From positions 44,983,022 through 45,047,021 of the forward strand of contig CM045768.1 in NCBI GenBank assembly GCA_025200525.1: a stretch of 64,000 bases of DNA, in the 5' to 3' direction. The notes under the pieces were generated by a model. That model made no database searches, was not told the origin of the DNA, and saw only the letters and a list, made by a program, of their open reading frames with translations. Origin of the DNA: Camellia lanceoleosa (lineage: Eukaryota; Streptophyta; Magnoliopsida; Ericales; Theaceae). The translations under genes were made by a program, and so were the position numbers. Shown here piece by piece: positions 1 to 10,633 of this stretch. How positions within the stretch are numbered: position 1 is the stretch's first letter; each line of letters opens with the position of its first letter.

Positions 1-3000
1 CCCCCACCACTATAACGGCCCTGACCAAACCCTCTACACCATAGGACAGCGGATTAGCAGATATTCAATTGTTTCTTGCTGGGCCTTACAAAAAGTACAC
101 AGGAAAGATGCATTCCTATCCAGGATGCCAAGCCTTTGTAAGAACACTGATGTTTTCACCTTATTTTTCTATACAAGCCAACCAAAGAATTGCACTTTGG
201 GAGGGAGTTAATTGATCCATACCCTTCTACTAAAGCTGACATTGCCTTTAAAATCAAGATTGGAATGATTGTAGAGAACAGAAACAAGTAACTGATCTGA
301 TTTTGTTACTAGCCACACAACTTTGTCATTGATCTCCAGATTCAATGCAAGGGCAGCTCGTAAAATTCCATTGAGTCTGAGTAGCTCCTCCTTTCCCAAT
401 CAAATAGAGGTCTACGAAAAGTGAGTGACCAGTTCTGGGATTGGCCTGTGATCTTCACTAGATTGTTAATTGATCCCTCCTTATTATTAGATAGCCGAAA
501 TAACTTTGGAAATTCATCTTTAAGGTAGATATCTCCACACCATTTATCATACCAGAATCTGATTCTACAACCATTAACCACTCTTAATTGTAGTTGGGAA
601 ATATAGTGTATAAATAAAGTTTCTTTCTGTTCGACTATTGCTAAAATGTCACTTCAAATTCTAGAGAAGTTGATATTTGGGTTGAGATGAGGTAACCATT
701 CCCCTCCTTGAATCATGTTCAGAAGCAAACCTCTACCACCATTTGAGTAGCAAGCACACATTCACATGTCGAACTCTTCGAATGCCTAGCCCACCTTGCT
801 TGATGCTTTTAGTTACCTCTAACCATTTCACCATATGGATTTTCCTTTTCAAATCTGTGCCACCCCATAAAAATGAAGCTTGGATTTTATCTATCTCCTT
901 AGCTATTCCTTCAGGCAGCCTAAACATAGACAAATAGTACACTGGTAGACTGGACAACACTGTTTTCACCATGGTAAATCTACCTGCAAAGATAGAAATT
1001 TCCTTTTCTAGCCAGCAAGCCCTCATTTTAAATTTATCAATAATAGGTTTCCATGTCTTCTTCCTCCGAGGACTAGCACCCAAAGGCAATCCTAGATAGT
1101 TAAGTGGTAATTTTTTAGCCTTGCAATTCAATAAGGAGGCAAAGTCACTAAGGACAGAATCAGAAGTACCAATCCCACAAAGCACACTTTTATGATAGTT
1201 GATTTTAAGCCCTGAAGCTATTTCAAAGCACCTTAGGATCCTCTTCAAGCAAAGAACTTCTGACAGCTCAGCTTCACAGAACAGTAAAGAGTCATCGGCA
1301 AATTGCAAGTGCGAGATCACTACATGATTAGCACCAATAACTGCCCATTTTAGCAATCTCAACTCTCTAGCTCTCTAAAGAAGAATATTTAGTGCTTCTG
1401 TGACCAAAATAAATAGGAAAGGTGATAGGGGATCACCTTGTCTGAGGCATTTCTGAGGGTTGAACTCCTTGGTTGGTGAGCCATTAATAAGTATTGAGAG
1501 CCTTGCAGTAGAAACACATTCTTTAATCTAGGAAATCCATTTGGTACCAAACCCAAAGTTAGCTAACATTGAGAAAAGGAAATCCCAATTAATGGAGTTA
1601 AATGCCTTTTCAAAATCTAATTTAAACCATAACCCTTTTTTGTTGGATTTTTTTCCAACCATCCACAACTTCATTTGCAATCAAAATTCCATTAAGTATA
1701 CTCCTTCCTCCCAAAAAAGATGATTGTGAATCACCAATAACCGTGGGCAAGACTCTTTTTAATCTAGCAGCAAGAACTTTAGAGGGGAGTTTATATACTG
1801 CACCAACCACACTTATAGGTCTATACTCATTTAGATTGACAGCTTTATCTTTCTTTGGTATGAGTGTGATGAAAGTGCTATTCAGTCTTGTAGTCAATCT
1901 ACCATTGGTATGGAATTCTTTCATAAAGTTGAGCATTTCCTCTTTGATCACCTTCCAATTTTTTTGAAAAAACATCAGTTTGAAACCATCTGGTCCTGGG
2001 GCTTTGTTTCCATTACAATCTCTAACAGCTGCCCAGATCTCCATTTCAGAAAATTCTGCTTCAAGCATATGGAATGAGTCACTCAGCTTTACATTCTTGA
2101 AATCCCCAACAAGCACTGGTCTAATCCTTCAATCTTTTGTGAAATGGTTTGAAAAATAATTCCACACCTCAGACTTGACTTGATTGGCTTCTCAAGCACT
2201 ACATCCCCCTATTGTGATGGAATTAAGTGTATTCCTATTTTGTCTGCTGGTAGCCATAACATGAAAGAATCTGGTGTTTCTATCTCTTTTTAGATTCTCT
2301 GCCAACCTAGATTTTTGAAGCCATTCCCATTCCAATCTCTTGCTCAGCATCCACATTTCACTTCTAGTTTCTCTTTTCAACTTAATTCTTTATCCTTCAA
2401 AGGCTTGCATTCAGCTATCAGATCCAGCTTATTGAGTTCACATTCAAAGTCTTATAATTTGGATGCAACATTACCATTTTCCTCTTTACTCCATTTTTTT
2501 AATGCCAACTTCAAAGCAGATAACTTTCTCTCTGAGAATAAAATCAACAAATTCCCAAAGCAATCATGCTTCTCCAGTTATCTCTACAAAAGGAGCAAAA
2601 TTAGGATGCAAGAGCCAAGCATTTAGAAACTTGAAAGGCTTAGGCCCCCAATCCCTCTTATCTTCTATGAGCACAATAGAACAGTGCTATTCTTGGAAGA
2701 CCCTAGAGTTTGAGCTTAAACCTCTCCATCCACTCCGGATTAATAAGAAATTTGTCAATTCGGCTCTATTTATTTCCATCAAAGGGATTGCACCATGTAT
2801 ATTTTCTGCCTAGCATTTACACATCTACCACCTCACATCTATCTATGAATTCATTGAATTCTTTTATACCCCTATCCCTTCTTTATGTTCCTACTATTTC
2901 CTCTAAAGCCCTTATCTCATTAAAGTCACCACCAAAGCACCAGGGATTTGGGAAAGATGTTTTCAGATTTAACAGAGACTCCCATAATTTCCCTCTCCTT

Positions 3001-3311
3001 ATAATGTCAGTGGGAGCATAGATATTTACAATTACACAATCAAAAGAGTTGTAAAGCTTACCTGAGAGTAAAACAAAGTTTTTGCTGCTGTAATAATCTG
3101 AGAGCTGAAAGCCATTTGGGTCCTAAATGCATAACAGATCTCTTGTCATCCCTACTACATCCACAGTCATGTACTCCAACCTATCCCTGGGCCAAATACT
3201 TTTCACCATCAAGCATGTTATGCCTAATTTTTTTATTTTTTGAAATAGAGCCATATCAGTTTTCTTATCTAGTAAAAGTTTCTTAATCTTCATTCTCTTT
3301 TCAGGCCTACC
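1..3311 (-). pseudogene. LINE ORF2: endonuclease, reverse transcriptase, zf-RVT (broken)
   Basis: ORF2 of L1 LINEs nicks target DNA and primes reverse transcription there. In order on the minus strand: an exonuclease/endonuclease/phosphatase fold with the GGDFNEIR motif (about 2940-2911), YTWCN and SRIDKFL; an RT with NKAPGPDGF, LIPKKD, NEYRPIS, a motif A like DFEKAFNSINW (about 1620-1585, in a frame shifted from its neighbours), RQGDPLSPF, and the catalytic FADD (about 1302-1291); then a zf-RVT tail with CTFC and a following VWS near 230-1. Several in-frame stops and at least two frameshifts (for example between about 1620 and 1380) interrupt it. The C-terminus continues past the left edge. 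Family assignment is secure; activity is not possible in this copy. Confidence 0.9.
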
Positions 3312-3512
3312 AACCCTTTATGATATTCCAGCTAAGTGTCTTCATAAAAATAGATATTTCACTGTTTCCACCCATTTGGAGTTAATTACTCCACTATACC
3401 AGTCCCTCTTCCCAACCTTTCATTATCCTTCTCCTCCATGTGTGTGAGTTTCCTAATTATTTCATATTCATGCCCCTTGTAATCAATACCTAACTTTTCC
3501 CCATCTACAGTG

Positions 3513-5347
3513 TTACACGGGCCTCTTGAAATATATCAGTACCAAAAATTGGCTGCTTAACTTTTGGATTGTGGTTTGACTTAGGGACAGCAGTGGATTT
3601 GGACATGGAGCCTTTGGGGGTGCCTTTGCTTGTTCATGTACCTCTCTGACCAAATCTTCTAGCAAACCCAGTAAATCTCCCAACGAACATAGGGTTTTTG
3701 ATTCCCTCATTTCTGATGCCTTTCCTTTTGCATTTCTTTATACGGGTGCTAAATAAGCCTGAGAAAGATGGGCTATTAGAAACACTAGCCTTTGACTTAG
3801 AGCCCACACTTGGAACTTCACACTCTGGCATTTCAAAAGGTTAATTGATACCAACACCAGTTGGCCCAATGGACTGAGCATTGTCAAGGGTTACTTCAAT
3901 GAGCTGCAGCCCAGATTGATCAAGACCTAAGGCTACCTCCAGACTAATGCCAGGCCTAGTTTGTAGTGTCTCACTTAGGCTCTTTATAAAGCCTGGAGTG
4001 AGTATTTGACCATCCACTGTATGGGTTACCTCCCTTGTTGTAGTATCATGATTGTTTGCCACTATAGGAGTTTCCACACCTTTTTTAGTGACATGATTGC
4101 ACCATTTTCTCTGCTGCAGGATTTCCGCTTGCAACGATGACTCTACCATACAAATTCCCTCTTCATTTGAATTTCCCCCCGCAATTTTTAGTCTCCTCAA
4201 CTGCTGATACATGGCTCCAACTACCACCAATTGCCAGCTTAACTCTTTCCTTCAACCTAAATGTCGTGTCCACATTTGCCAAATCATATTCTCCTGTCAC
4301 TTTATCTGCCTTGTCATATTTTTTCTTCCTCCAAGATGTTAGCTTCAATGGGTTGGAGTCTCCTATTAACTTTGGAGCAACCATCTTCTTCTACCTCATT
4401 GATTGTAGTTCTTTTACAAGTGGTAATTGCATCCACAGTACTCTGATCTTCATAAACTCTTGTGGGATAGACTCTACCTTTGCACTCTAGATTCATGCTT
4501 GTGCTTATCGGATCCATAACACTTGTGACTATTTTAAACCTTCCACATTGAAATGATTTAGGTGAGCAAACATCTCCATCTAAACTTACCATCACCCCCC
4601 AAAACCTTCTAATTTTTCTGAAGGTATTAGAGTTCCATAAATTAAGAGGTACCCCGTAAAAACTGATCTACACATGCCTTTCTTGTTGAAGGTGCATACC
4701 AGATCTCCACTCAGTGATGTACTCATACCAGTCATGAAACCAATCTTTAAGCAAAGACTTTTTATTCAACAAGTCTTTCATTGAATTAAAGAATATGATT
4801 GCATCCCTACCTCCACCTTCTCTCACCAATACATTCAATACACTTCTTTTTTCTTAGGTGTACATCTTGATTCAGTACCTTTGATGACCTCTGCAAATGA
4901 CCGTCCATCAGTACCTTGATTCCATTTTCTTTTGTCGGCCATAATAGATGTCTTACTCACCTTCGGTTGTCTTGTTGGTATTGGGTTCAGTTTTCGCCTT
5001 TCCTCTAATCCATTACCATACTTTGCAAACTTGACTACCAAAGATTTATCATCAACCCACAAGCCATTCGTCTTCTGTTCGACTACTCTAGCTGTAGTGG
5101 AATAGTCATATCGAACAAACCCAAATTGTGAATTTGTTGATTTCCTCCTATTTTTTGGTATGAACACATCTTTTACCACTCCAAACTTGATGAACAAATC
5201 GTACAAATTTCGTGGGTCCGTTGATTTAGGCAAGTTATCCACAAAGAGCGTAAAGAAGCCTGTTCTTCGACCTTCATACCGCGAGTGATACTTCGTTTGC
5301 CATCCTCTTTGCTTGACCACTAGAATAGTGGTTTTCTTACCACACAA
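3513..5347 (-). pseudogene. LINE ORF1: RRM domain plus DUF4283-like region (broken)
   Basis: The start at 5347 opens a 170-residue frame ending at 4835. It contains an RNA recognition motif: FTLFVDNLP as RNP2-like and QFGFVRY as RNP1-like, followed by KSLVVKFAKYG. Below 4835 other frames carry a region ending FYGVPLNLWNSNTFRKIRRFWG, which resembles the DUF4283 domain common in plant LINE ORF1 and retroelement gag proteins. The rest (4595-3513) is low-complexity and charged. ORF1 of L1 elements binds element RNA to form the retrotransposition particle; RRM-bearing ORF1 proteins are known for plant L1s. At least three stops or frameshifts separate the parts. The RRM call is strong; the DUF4283 call is moderate. 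Confidence 0.78.
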
Positions 5348-6299
5348 CCATTACACACAAACACTTCAATTTGCCATTTTACGAAAATTTCATCCGCGAG
5401 AATCAGCATCCATGTATACACAATGTTTTTGGGACTTTCAACCTGGACATACAAGCCAACTTAATTCAATGGAATCCATCTCCTTTCTCCTCCTAAACAT
5501 AGAGTACATCCCCTTTCTCCTTCCAAACATCATACATATACAATGTATTGAATACAGTCATATTCAATGGCAGTCAATAAATGATAAGTTTCAATTTACC
5601 TAATCCTTATGCAATTTCTACAACAATCGTAGCTATCATCCACCGATAGCCCAAAACAGATATTTCTAAATAGATATACAATCTTCTCAACAAATAAATT
5701 ATTTAAATTTCCATAGATGGGAGGTGATATACATCCAACTTCACCATTTATATAATCATTCATCTAATTTCATATTCCTATTTCTAATTTCACTATTTCT
5801 GCAAAATATTACTTGAATATTTTAGAGCAAAACTCCTATCTTTTTCAGTCTCATCCCAATCACCAAAAATTAACCATTTATAGTATAACCCAAGGTCATA
5901 TCCATTCCCATAACCATTTCTAAGACATCCATTATAAAACCTCTCTTTGGAATTGAAACCCCAAACCCTAGGTTTGTTAAAATTACTTCACAGCCCAATG
6001 TTTTTTACACATCAAGAAAATGACCAAGTTAAAACTTATAGAGAGTGTAGAGAGTCCCTACCTCAAAGAGAGAAGACAAACAAAGCAAAGGAGGAACTCC
6101 AAAAATGCCAAAACCAAAGTCTATTCAGATCAAAATGATGCCCTTGAGGTGCTCTATATTTTAACAAAGGCACACGGATAGCGAGATCACTAGATTTAGG
6201 TAACAATGTAGAGAGAATGTGAGTTTTAGAGAGAGAGAGAGAGAGTCCCGATCTAGGGTTTTGGTAGAAAAAGATGTGAAAAAATGATGTAAAAAGGTG
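5348..6299. other. Non-coding stretch upstream of the LINE
   Basis: AT-rich sequence with no supported gene. It could hold the LINE 5' leader, since it lies directly upstream of ORF1 on the minus strand, but no boundary or target duplication can be located. A short GA microsatellite lies at about 6228-6245. Confidence 0.4.
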
Positions 6300-6520
6300 C
6301 TACTGGGAATTGATATACACACAGTCTGCTCAAGTGCAAGAGTTGATGCTCAAGCATTAGACACAATAAGTTGTCCCGCTTGAACGCAAGAAATGGCCGC
6401 TTGAGCACAAAATACACACATCTAGTAGTTTTGTAGACAGAAGAATATCGCTCGAGCGCATACCCACTCTAGTGTAAGAAACGCCGCTCGAGTGTAGAAT
6501 ACATTCTCCAAGTAGTTTTG
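6300..6520. repeat. Degraded GCTCGAGC-motif repeat fragment
   Basis: The stretch contains spaced variants of the palindrome CGCTCGAGCG: a near-perfect copy at about 6449-6458, CGCTCGAG at about 6494, and decayed forms with GCTTGAGC or GCTCAAG. The same motif is arrayed in solo LTRs A-D further right, and the words around it (such as ACAGTCTGCTCAAG) resemble those in element B. It is probably a worn fragment of that LTR family; no termini or target duplication are visible here. Confidence 0.5.
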
Positions 6521-6790
6521 CAGACCTGCAAATGTACTGAGAGTGTGTAAGAATGCCTTGGCGAAGAAATCTTTGCTCGGCCGAAAGAAAAAACTTGGGC
6601 AACAAAGATTTGAAAACCAAGCAACCAATTTGCTTCAAATACAAAAACTACATTCCAACAATCAAGTTTAAGGAAAAATAAGGGAAAAAAGACATGAACA
6701 TCCATACAAGGTTATGAATTCTGAGTCTATAATACAAAATGGATAGTGTTTGAACTAGAAATGCTATACCTATCAACATTTTTAAAAAAA

Positions 6791-7137
6791 GATAAATTAC
6801 AAACACATTCCTTGAGATTTAATTAAAATATGAATCACCTCTTGTGATTCGGGAAATTACATTCCACCCTCTAAGATTTTTAATTTCATAACAAATCATC
6901 TATTTCATTAATAAATCACGAAATCAATTAACAAATTTTAATGATGTTAAAAATATGTTTTAATTAATAATTTATGTAATTTTATTATTGTATAGGAGAG
7001 CAATCATAAATTTTATTTTTTTAATTAATTCTGTTAAATAAATTTTTTTGATAAGGGGATATTTGTAATTTTCTAAATCACATGAGACAATCTATATTTT
7101 AAGCAAATCTTAAGGAGTGTATTTGTGATTTATTTTA
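6791..7137. mobile_element. MITE-like foldback element
   Basis: The left end (AAATTACAAACACATTCCTT at about 6794-6813) matches the reverse complement of the right end (AAATCACAAATACACTCCTT), and similarity continues inward for tens of bases. The interior is AT-rich with no coding potential. This is the structure of a non-autonomous MITE of about 350 bp. I could not settle the superfamily because the exact ends and duplication are unclear. Confidence 0.6.
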
Positions 7138-7352
7138 TAAAATAATAATAATCTACTGGATTTATGAAAAAATTTAAAAACCATAGACTCCAAAATGAAT
7201 AAACAACTAAATAAAAATAATAATGATAAGAAGAAGTTAAAAAAATAAATGTGTTATAAAACATTCAAAAATTACAACCTTAAGATATGCAATCCCCTTC
7301 CGATATTATCACGCCCACAGCCCCACAATATCCAACTATAAACCCGACTCGC

Positions 7353-7468
7353 AGCCTTAAATCCCTGGGCCAGCTGTCCCACCCTTCGAGGTGCCTACAA
7401 ACCAGCGAAGGGATTAGTCTCATGATCGTGAGGATACCTGGGAGACCTAAAAAAAAAAACGAAAAAAC
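7353..7468 (+). mobile_element. SINE-like retroinsertion with 15-bp target duplication
   Basis: A GC-richer 116-bp segment ends in an A-rich tail (about 7449-7468) and is flanked by perfect 15-bp direct repeats ATAAACCCGACTCGC at 7338-7352 and 7469-7483. An A-tail with a long perfect target duplication is the signature of LINE-machinery insertion, as for SINEs or processed transcripts. I see no convincing pol III A and B boxes, so it may be a 5'-truncated SINE or a short retrocopy of another RNA. Confidence 0.75.
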
Positions 7469-7483
7469 ATAAACCCGACTCGC

Positions 7484-8317
7484 GTGCGAAAATTTAGATT
7501 TTTGTTTTCGAACAACGGTGATATAATTTTTTTTGAAGAGAAAAAAATAATAAAAAAATGAAAAGAAAACTATATTTATAACCATAAAACTCAAATTAAG
7601 AATGTCATGACCACTCGATGTCCCATGTCCCAATCCCATTTGTTATTTTAGGTTTATTTTAGAAAGATTAAAAAAGTCAAAAAAAAATTGAAAAGTAAAA
7701 AACAAGTTAATTTATTGGCTTATTGATTTATTTTGGCCACGTCACCTTTTTATTTTTTTAAATATTTTTTCTGTAATAAATCAAAAATTAATTTATAAGC
7801 CACTTCTCAAATAAGACCTAAAAAAGTTTAAAAAATTTAAAAATTATATATAAAAAAAAATCAAAATTTTATTTTTTCTCTATTTTTTACATGTTTTTAA
7901 TAAAAATTCAAAAAATTATTTTAAACATGCTAATTTTTTTCATCTCATATTTTAGTTAAAAAGTTACTAAAATAGTCTATTTTCCAAACCAACCCTTAAT
8001 AAATTTTTTAACTTTTTATAAATAAAAAAAACGTACAAAAAAATATAAACAATAATTAACTTTTTAATAGTAACTTTTTAATTATTTTAATATTTTTCCA
8101 AACATACCATTAGTTATTACATTGGCAAATAACTGAAAGTGTCCCCCCGGAATGAATATCTCGGTTTTTTCGTTTTTGCTTTATTTATTTATTTTTTAAT
8201 CCCATTTCATCTTATTATTGATGTCAGTTAAAATAATATTATAAATTAGTCAAATTTAAAAAAATCGAATCCTACATTCGATTATATTTGTTGTATCAAT
8301 AATGTTAGAAATACTAA
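7484..8317. other. AT-rich intergenic DNA
   Basis: Very AT-rich sequence with long A and T runs. Phrases such as CCAAACCAACCC recur in the repeat at about 58800-59000, so decayed MITE-like repeats are likely. No gene or clear element boundary is seen. Confidence 0.4.
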
Positions 8318-8881
8318 TGTTAGTACAGTTCGTCCTGGTGAATGGGTTAGACCGATCCAAGCTCCTCAAGCCCACTGGATAACCTGCAAGCAAGTTCAAT
8401 CGGAGGACGGGGTAGTCCCCCGGCGAACCCTCCGGTGTATGAATTAGAAAAGGTGATGGACAAAATGTAGAGAGAGAGAGAGGATGGAAAACTTAACCTT
8501 CTTCTTGTCTTTGAGCTTTGCTTATATCCTCTGGTAATCATTTCGCTGTCTTAGCCGTTCTGACCTTCCCGCCGAAAGCTTGCGCCGTGGTTCATCTTGT
8601 TCAGGGTGAGGGGGCGCCATTCCGGCTGAGGGGTGTTGTCGCAATAAATGCTGTGATGGGTTGCATTAATGGTGATGTACTGTGGCAATAACTTTGCAGA
8701 TCTTTGTCTGCTGACATGGCCTGTTCTGCACCTGCCACGTGTCCGAGCGTCATTGGCCTTTTCTGCTCAGTTGGCCTCCAGCTGTACCAGGTTTTACTGA
8801 CCGGGTTGTGCAATGGGATCTAGATGGTGGGCTTGGGTTTACTCATGGTGGGCCATGGTTCTTGTGGGCCTATCCCTGTCA
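8318..8881 (-). repeat. TE1 3' LTR
   Basis: Plus-strand ends are TGTTAGTACAG and GCCTATCCCTGTCA. It matches 19023-19584 along its whole length with scattered substitutions and one more divergent stretch near 8760-8800. On the minus strand the bases just inside it (8882-8900) are purine-rich, as expected for a polypurine tract. Confidence 0.95.
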
Positions 8882-8934
8882 GTAGTCCTCCATTCCCGAG
8901 TGCAGCTTTAGTCCAACGAAGGGAATAGTAATAA

Positions 8935-9235
8935 GGAAGATGAATCCGACCGGTAGGGGGAGACCGACCGTGAGAGGCCGAGCGTGAGGGCGGTTGAACG
9001 GGGTGAGGCCGACCGCGGAGGTGACCGAGCGTGAGGGCGGCCGAGCGTGAGGCCGGTGAAATGAGGCCGAGGCCAGAAGGTGACCGAGCGGGAGAGGCGG
9101 CGTGAGGCGAGCATGAGGGAGGCCGGCCGTGAGGCCGACCCATGAAGGTGGCCGAGCGGGAGAGGCCGAGGCGTGAGCGAGGCGGCGTGAGGCCGAGCAG
9201 CGGAGGCGCGGGGCTCAAGAGGCGGCATGTCACGT
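8935..9235. repeat. CpG-rich degenerate tandem repeat inside TE1
   Basis: About 300 bp built of variants of GGCCGAGCGTGAGG with spacing of roughly 15-25 bp, strongly G- and CpG-rich compared with the surrounding element. It lies just inside the 3' LTR, upstream of the plus-strand ORF region at 9436-12022, so it could be part of that transcript's promoter or leader. That role is inference. Confidence 0.7.
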
Positions 9236-9435
9236 GGCGATTTGAAGTGAAAAAGACAAGGTGAGGGCAGAAGTCAGTGCATCTGGACCATACACGTGGC
9301 AAAATTTCGGGGGAGGGGAAAGGTCAAGCGTTAGATTAGGAGTGAAGCGTCAGGGCATTATGATGGGCATTGTTGATACAGTTTTGGCGGATGATTTGAA
9401 AAAGTTTTCAAACTGGCGAACATTAATTTGGATCC

Positions 9436-10479
9436 TTGGAATACGGGCAAACCGTGGGCTTTTGGTATCATACGATTCACTTACTTCTTTACAAAAACTC
9501 AAAACACTCGAAGTATCAGTTCCTTCGTTGCTCACGATACTCCGTTGAAACATTTCTTCAATTTTTTAGCACCTGCATCAGAAGCTATTCGCGAACACTG
9601 CTTAGAAATGGCTCACGAAGAGATCGTAATCGTCAGGGTAGATCCTTTGAGGGCGACGATCACAGAGAATTGGTCGCACTGTCTGAGACGGAGAGGGTGG
9701 GGGAATCAACGGTACGTTTCCATGGTTCCACCTTGGTGGTAGCTCCGACGCCGATCAGTGAGGTGGGGCCAGATCATTGGCACACAAAGGCGGATAAATC
9801 GACGATAACGGAGACGGAGTTGGGAGCAATCCGCGAGAAGTAACAAATTCCGGCTTAAGTGGAGTTGTGGTTGCCGACGTCGACGGAAAGGCCATCGGAC
9901 GCCAGTGTAGGAGGGTTTTCTCTGTACGAGGAGGCTCTGAAGGGGGGGCTGAGGTTGCCACTGCCTCAAATAGTGGTGGACGTGCTCAACCACCTGGAAG
10001 TAGCGCCGGGCCAGTTGATGCCCAATGCCTGGAAGATCCTGCTGGCCTGTGCGAGTGCGTGGCGGAAGGCAAATGAGGGGAGGGCGATGGCAGTGGAGGA
10101 GTTCTTCGCTTGCTATAAAGCCTCTGGTCAGCAAGAAACGTGGGTCACACTTCAGGCGGTGGTGGGGAAGGGGTTGGTGGCTGGTCTACCTACGTCGATT
10201 AAGGGGTGGCGTGCAAGGTGGTTCTATGTTTCTGGCAACGGAGGGGTTGGTGTGCGCACCATCTGGAAGGTGCCAATCAAGACGGTGGAGGCAAAGTTGG
10301 GGGCTGAGGCAGAGGAGAGGGTGAAAAGGGTGAAAAGGGTGAAAGAATGGAGGGAAAAGGAGAAGGCTAGGTGGGACGAGCTCGTACAGCCGTCTGCACT
10401 GTTTGAGGCAGGGCTGGGTCCTCAGCCGACCGGAGGAGATCTGGACCGAGCAGAATTGGAAGCAAGGAGGGAGGCGTAG
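9436..10479 (+). pseudogene. TE1 antisense ORF, N-terminal part: Transposase_28-like (gypsy-type) domain
   Basis: This frame runs against pol. After two in-frame stops near 9841-9858 it continues as 206 residues from 9859. The segment reading GFSLYEEALKGGLRLPLP, then LEVAPGQLMPNAWKILLAC and a later EEFFACYKAS resembles the Pfam family called putative gypsy-type transposon (Transposase_28), which is found in plant gypsy elements. A basic, charged region (repeated KRVKRVK, then WREKEKARW) follows at about 10321-10377. The function of such additional ORFs is unknown. The stops and a frame change after 10480 show this copy is broken. Family resemblance is by eye; the true start codon is uncertain. 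Confidence 0.65.
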
Positions 10480-10633
10480 GAGGCTGAGGATCAAGCCCTT
10501 CTTGCCAGAGCTACTAGGCTCAAGAAAGCTCAGGATGACCGACCTGCCCAACCAATTGCGAATGAGAGGATCAGGCCTCGTCCCACAAGGAGTTGGAGGA
10601 AGGACTTAACCACCTTGAGCCACGAAAGCCCCT

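Larger units (their letters stand above)
1..5400 (-). mobile_element. L1-type LINE retrotransposon, decayed, 3' end outside window
   Basis: Minus-strand reading gives the order of a plant L1 LINE: an ORF1 with an RNA-binding domain (about 5347 down to 3513), then ORF2 with endonuclease (about 3311-2640), reverse transcriptase (about 2380-730) and a zf-RVT zinc-knuckle tail (about 580-1). There are no LTRs. The 3' UTR, poly(A) tail and target duplication lie left of the window, so the end is unknown; the 5' limit is also uncertain, since 5348-6250 may include its leader. The coding frames are broken by many stops and frameshifts, so this copy is dead. Identity as a LINE is clear from the RT and endonuclease motifs; the subfamily is not determined. 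Confidence 0.9.

Noticed and set aside
7280..7639. 119-residue minus-strand ORF
   Set aside because: It crosses the SINE-like insertion and its A-tail, and is rich in Phe from poly(A); not a gene.
8820..9302. Pro/Arg/Ser-rich minus-strand ORFs of 160 and 106 residues
   Set aside because: They arise from the CpG-rich tandem repeat and the LTR and show no domain.
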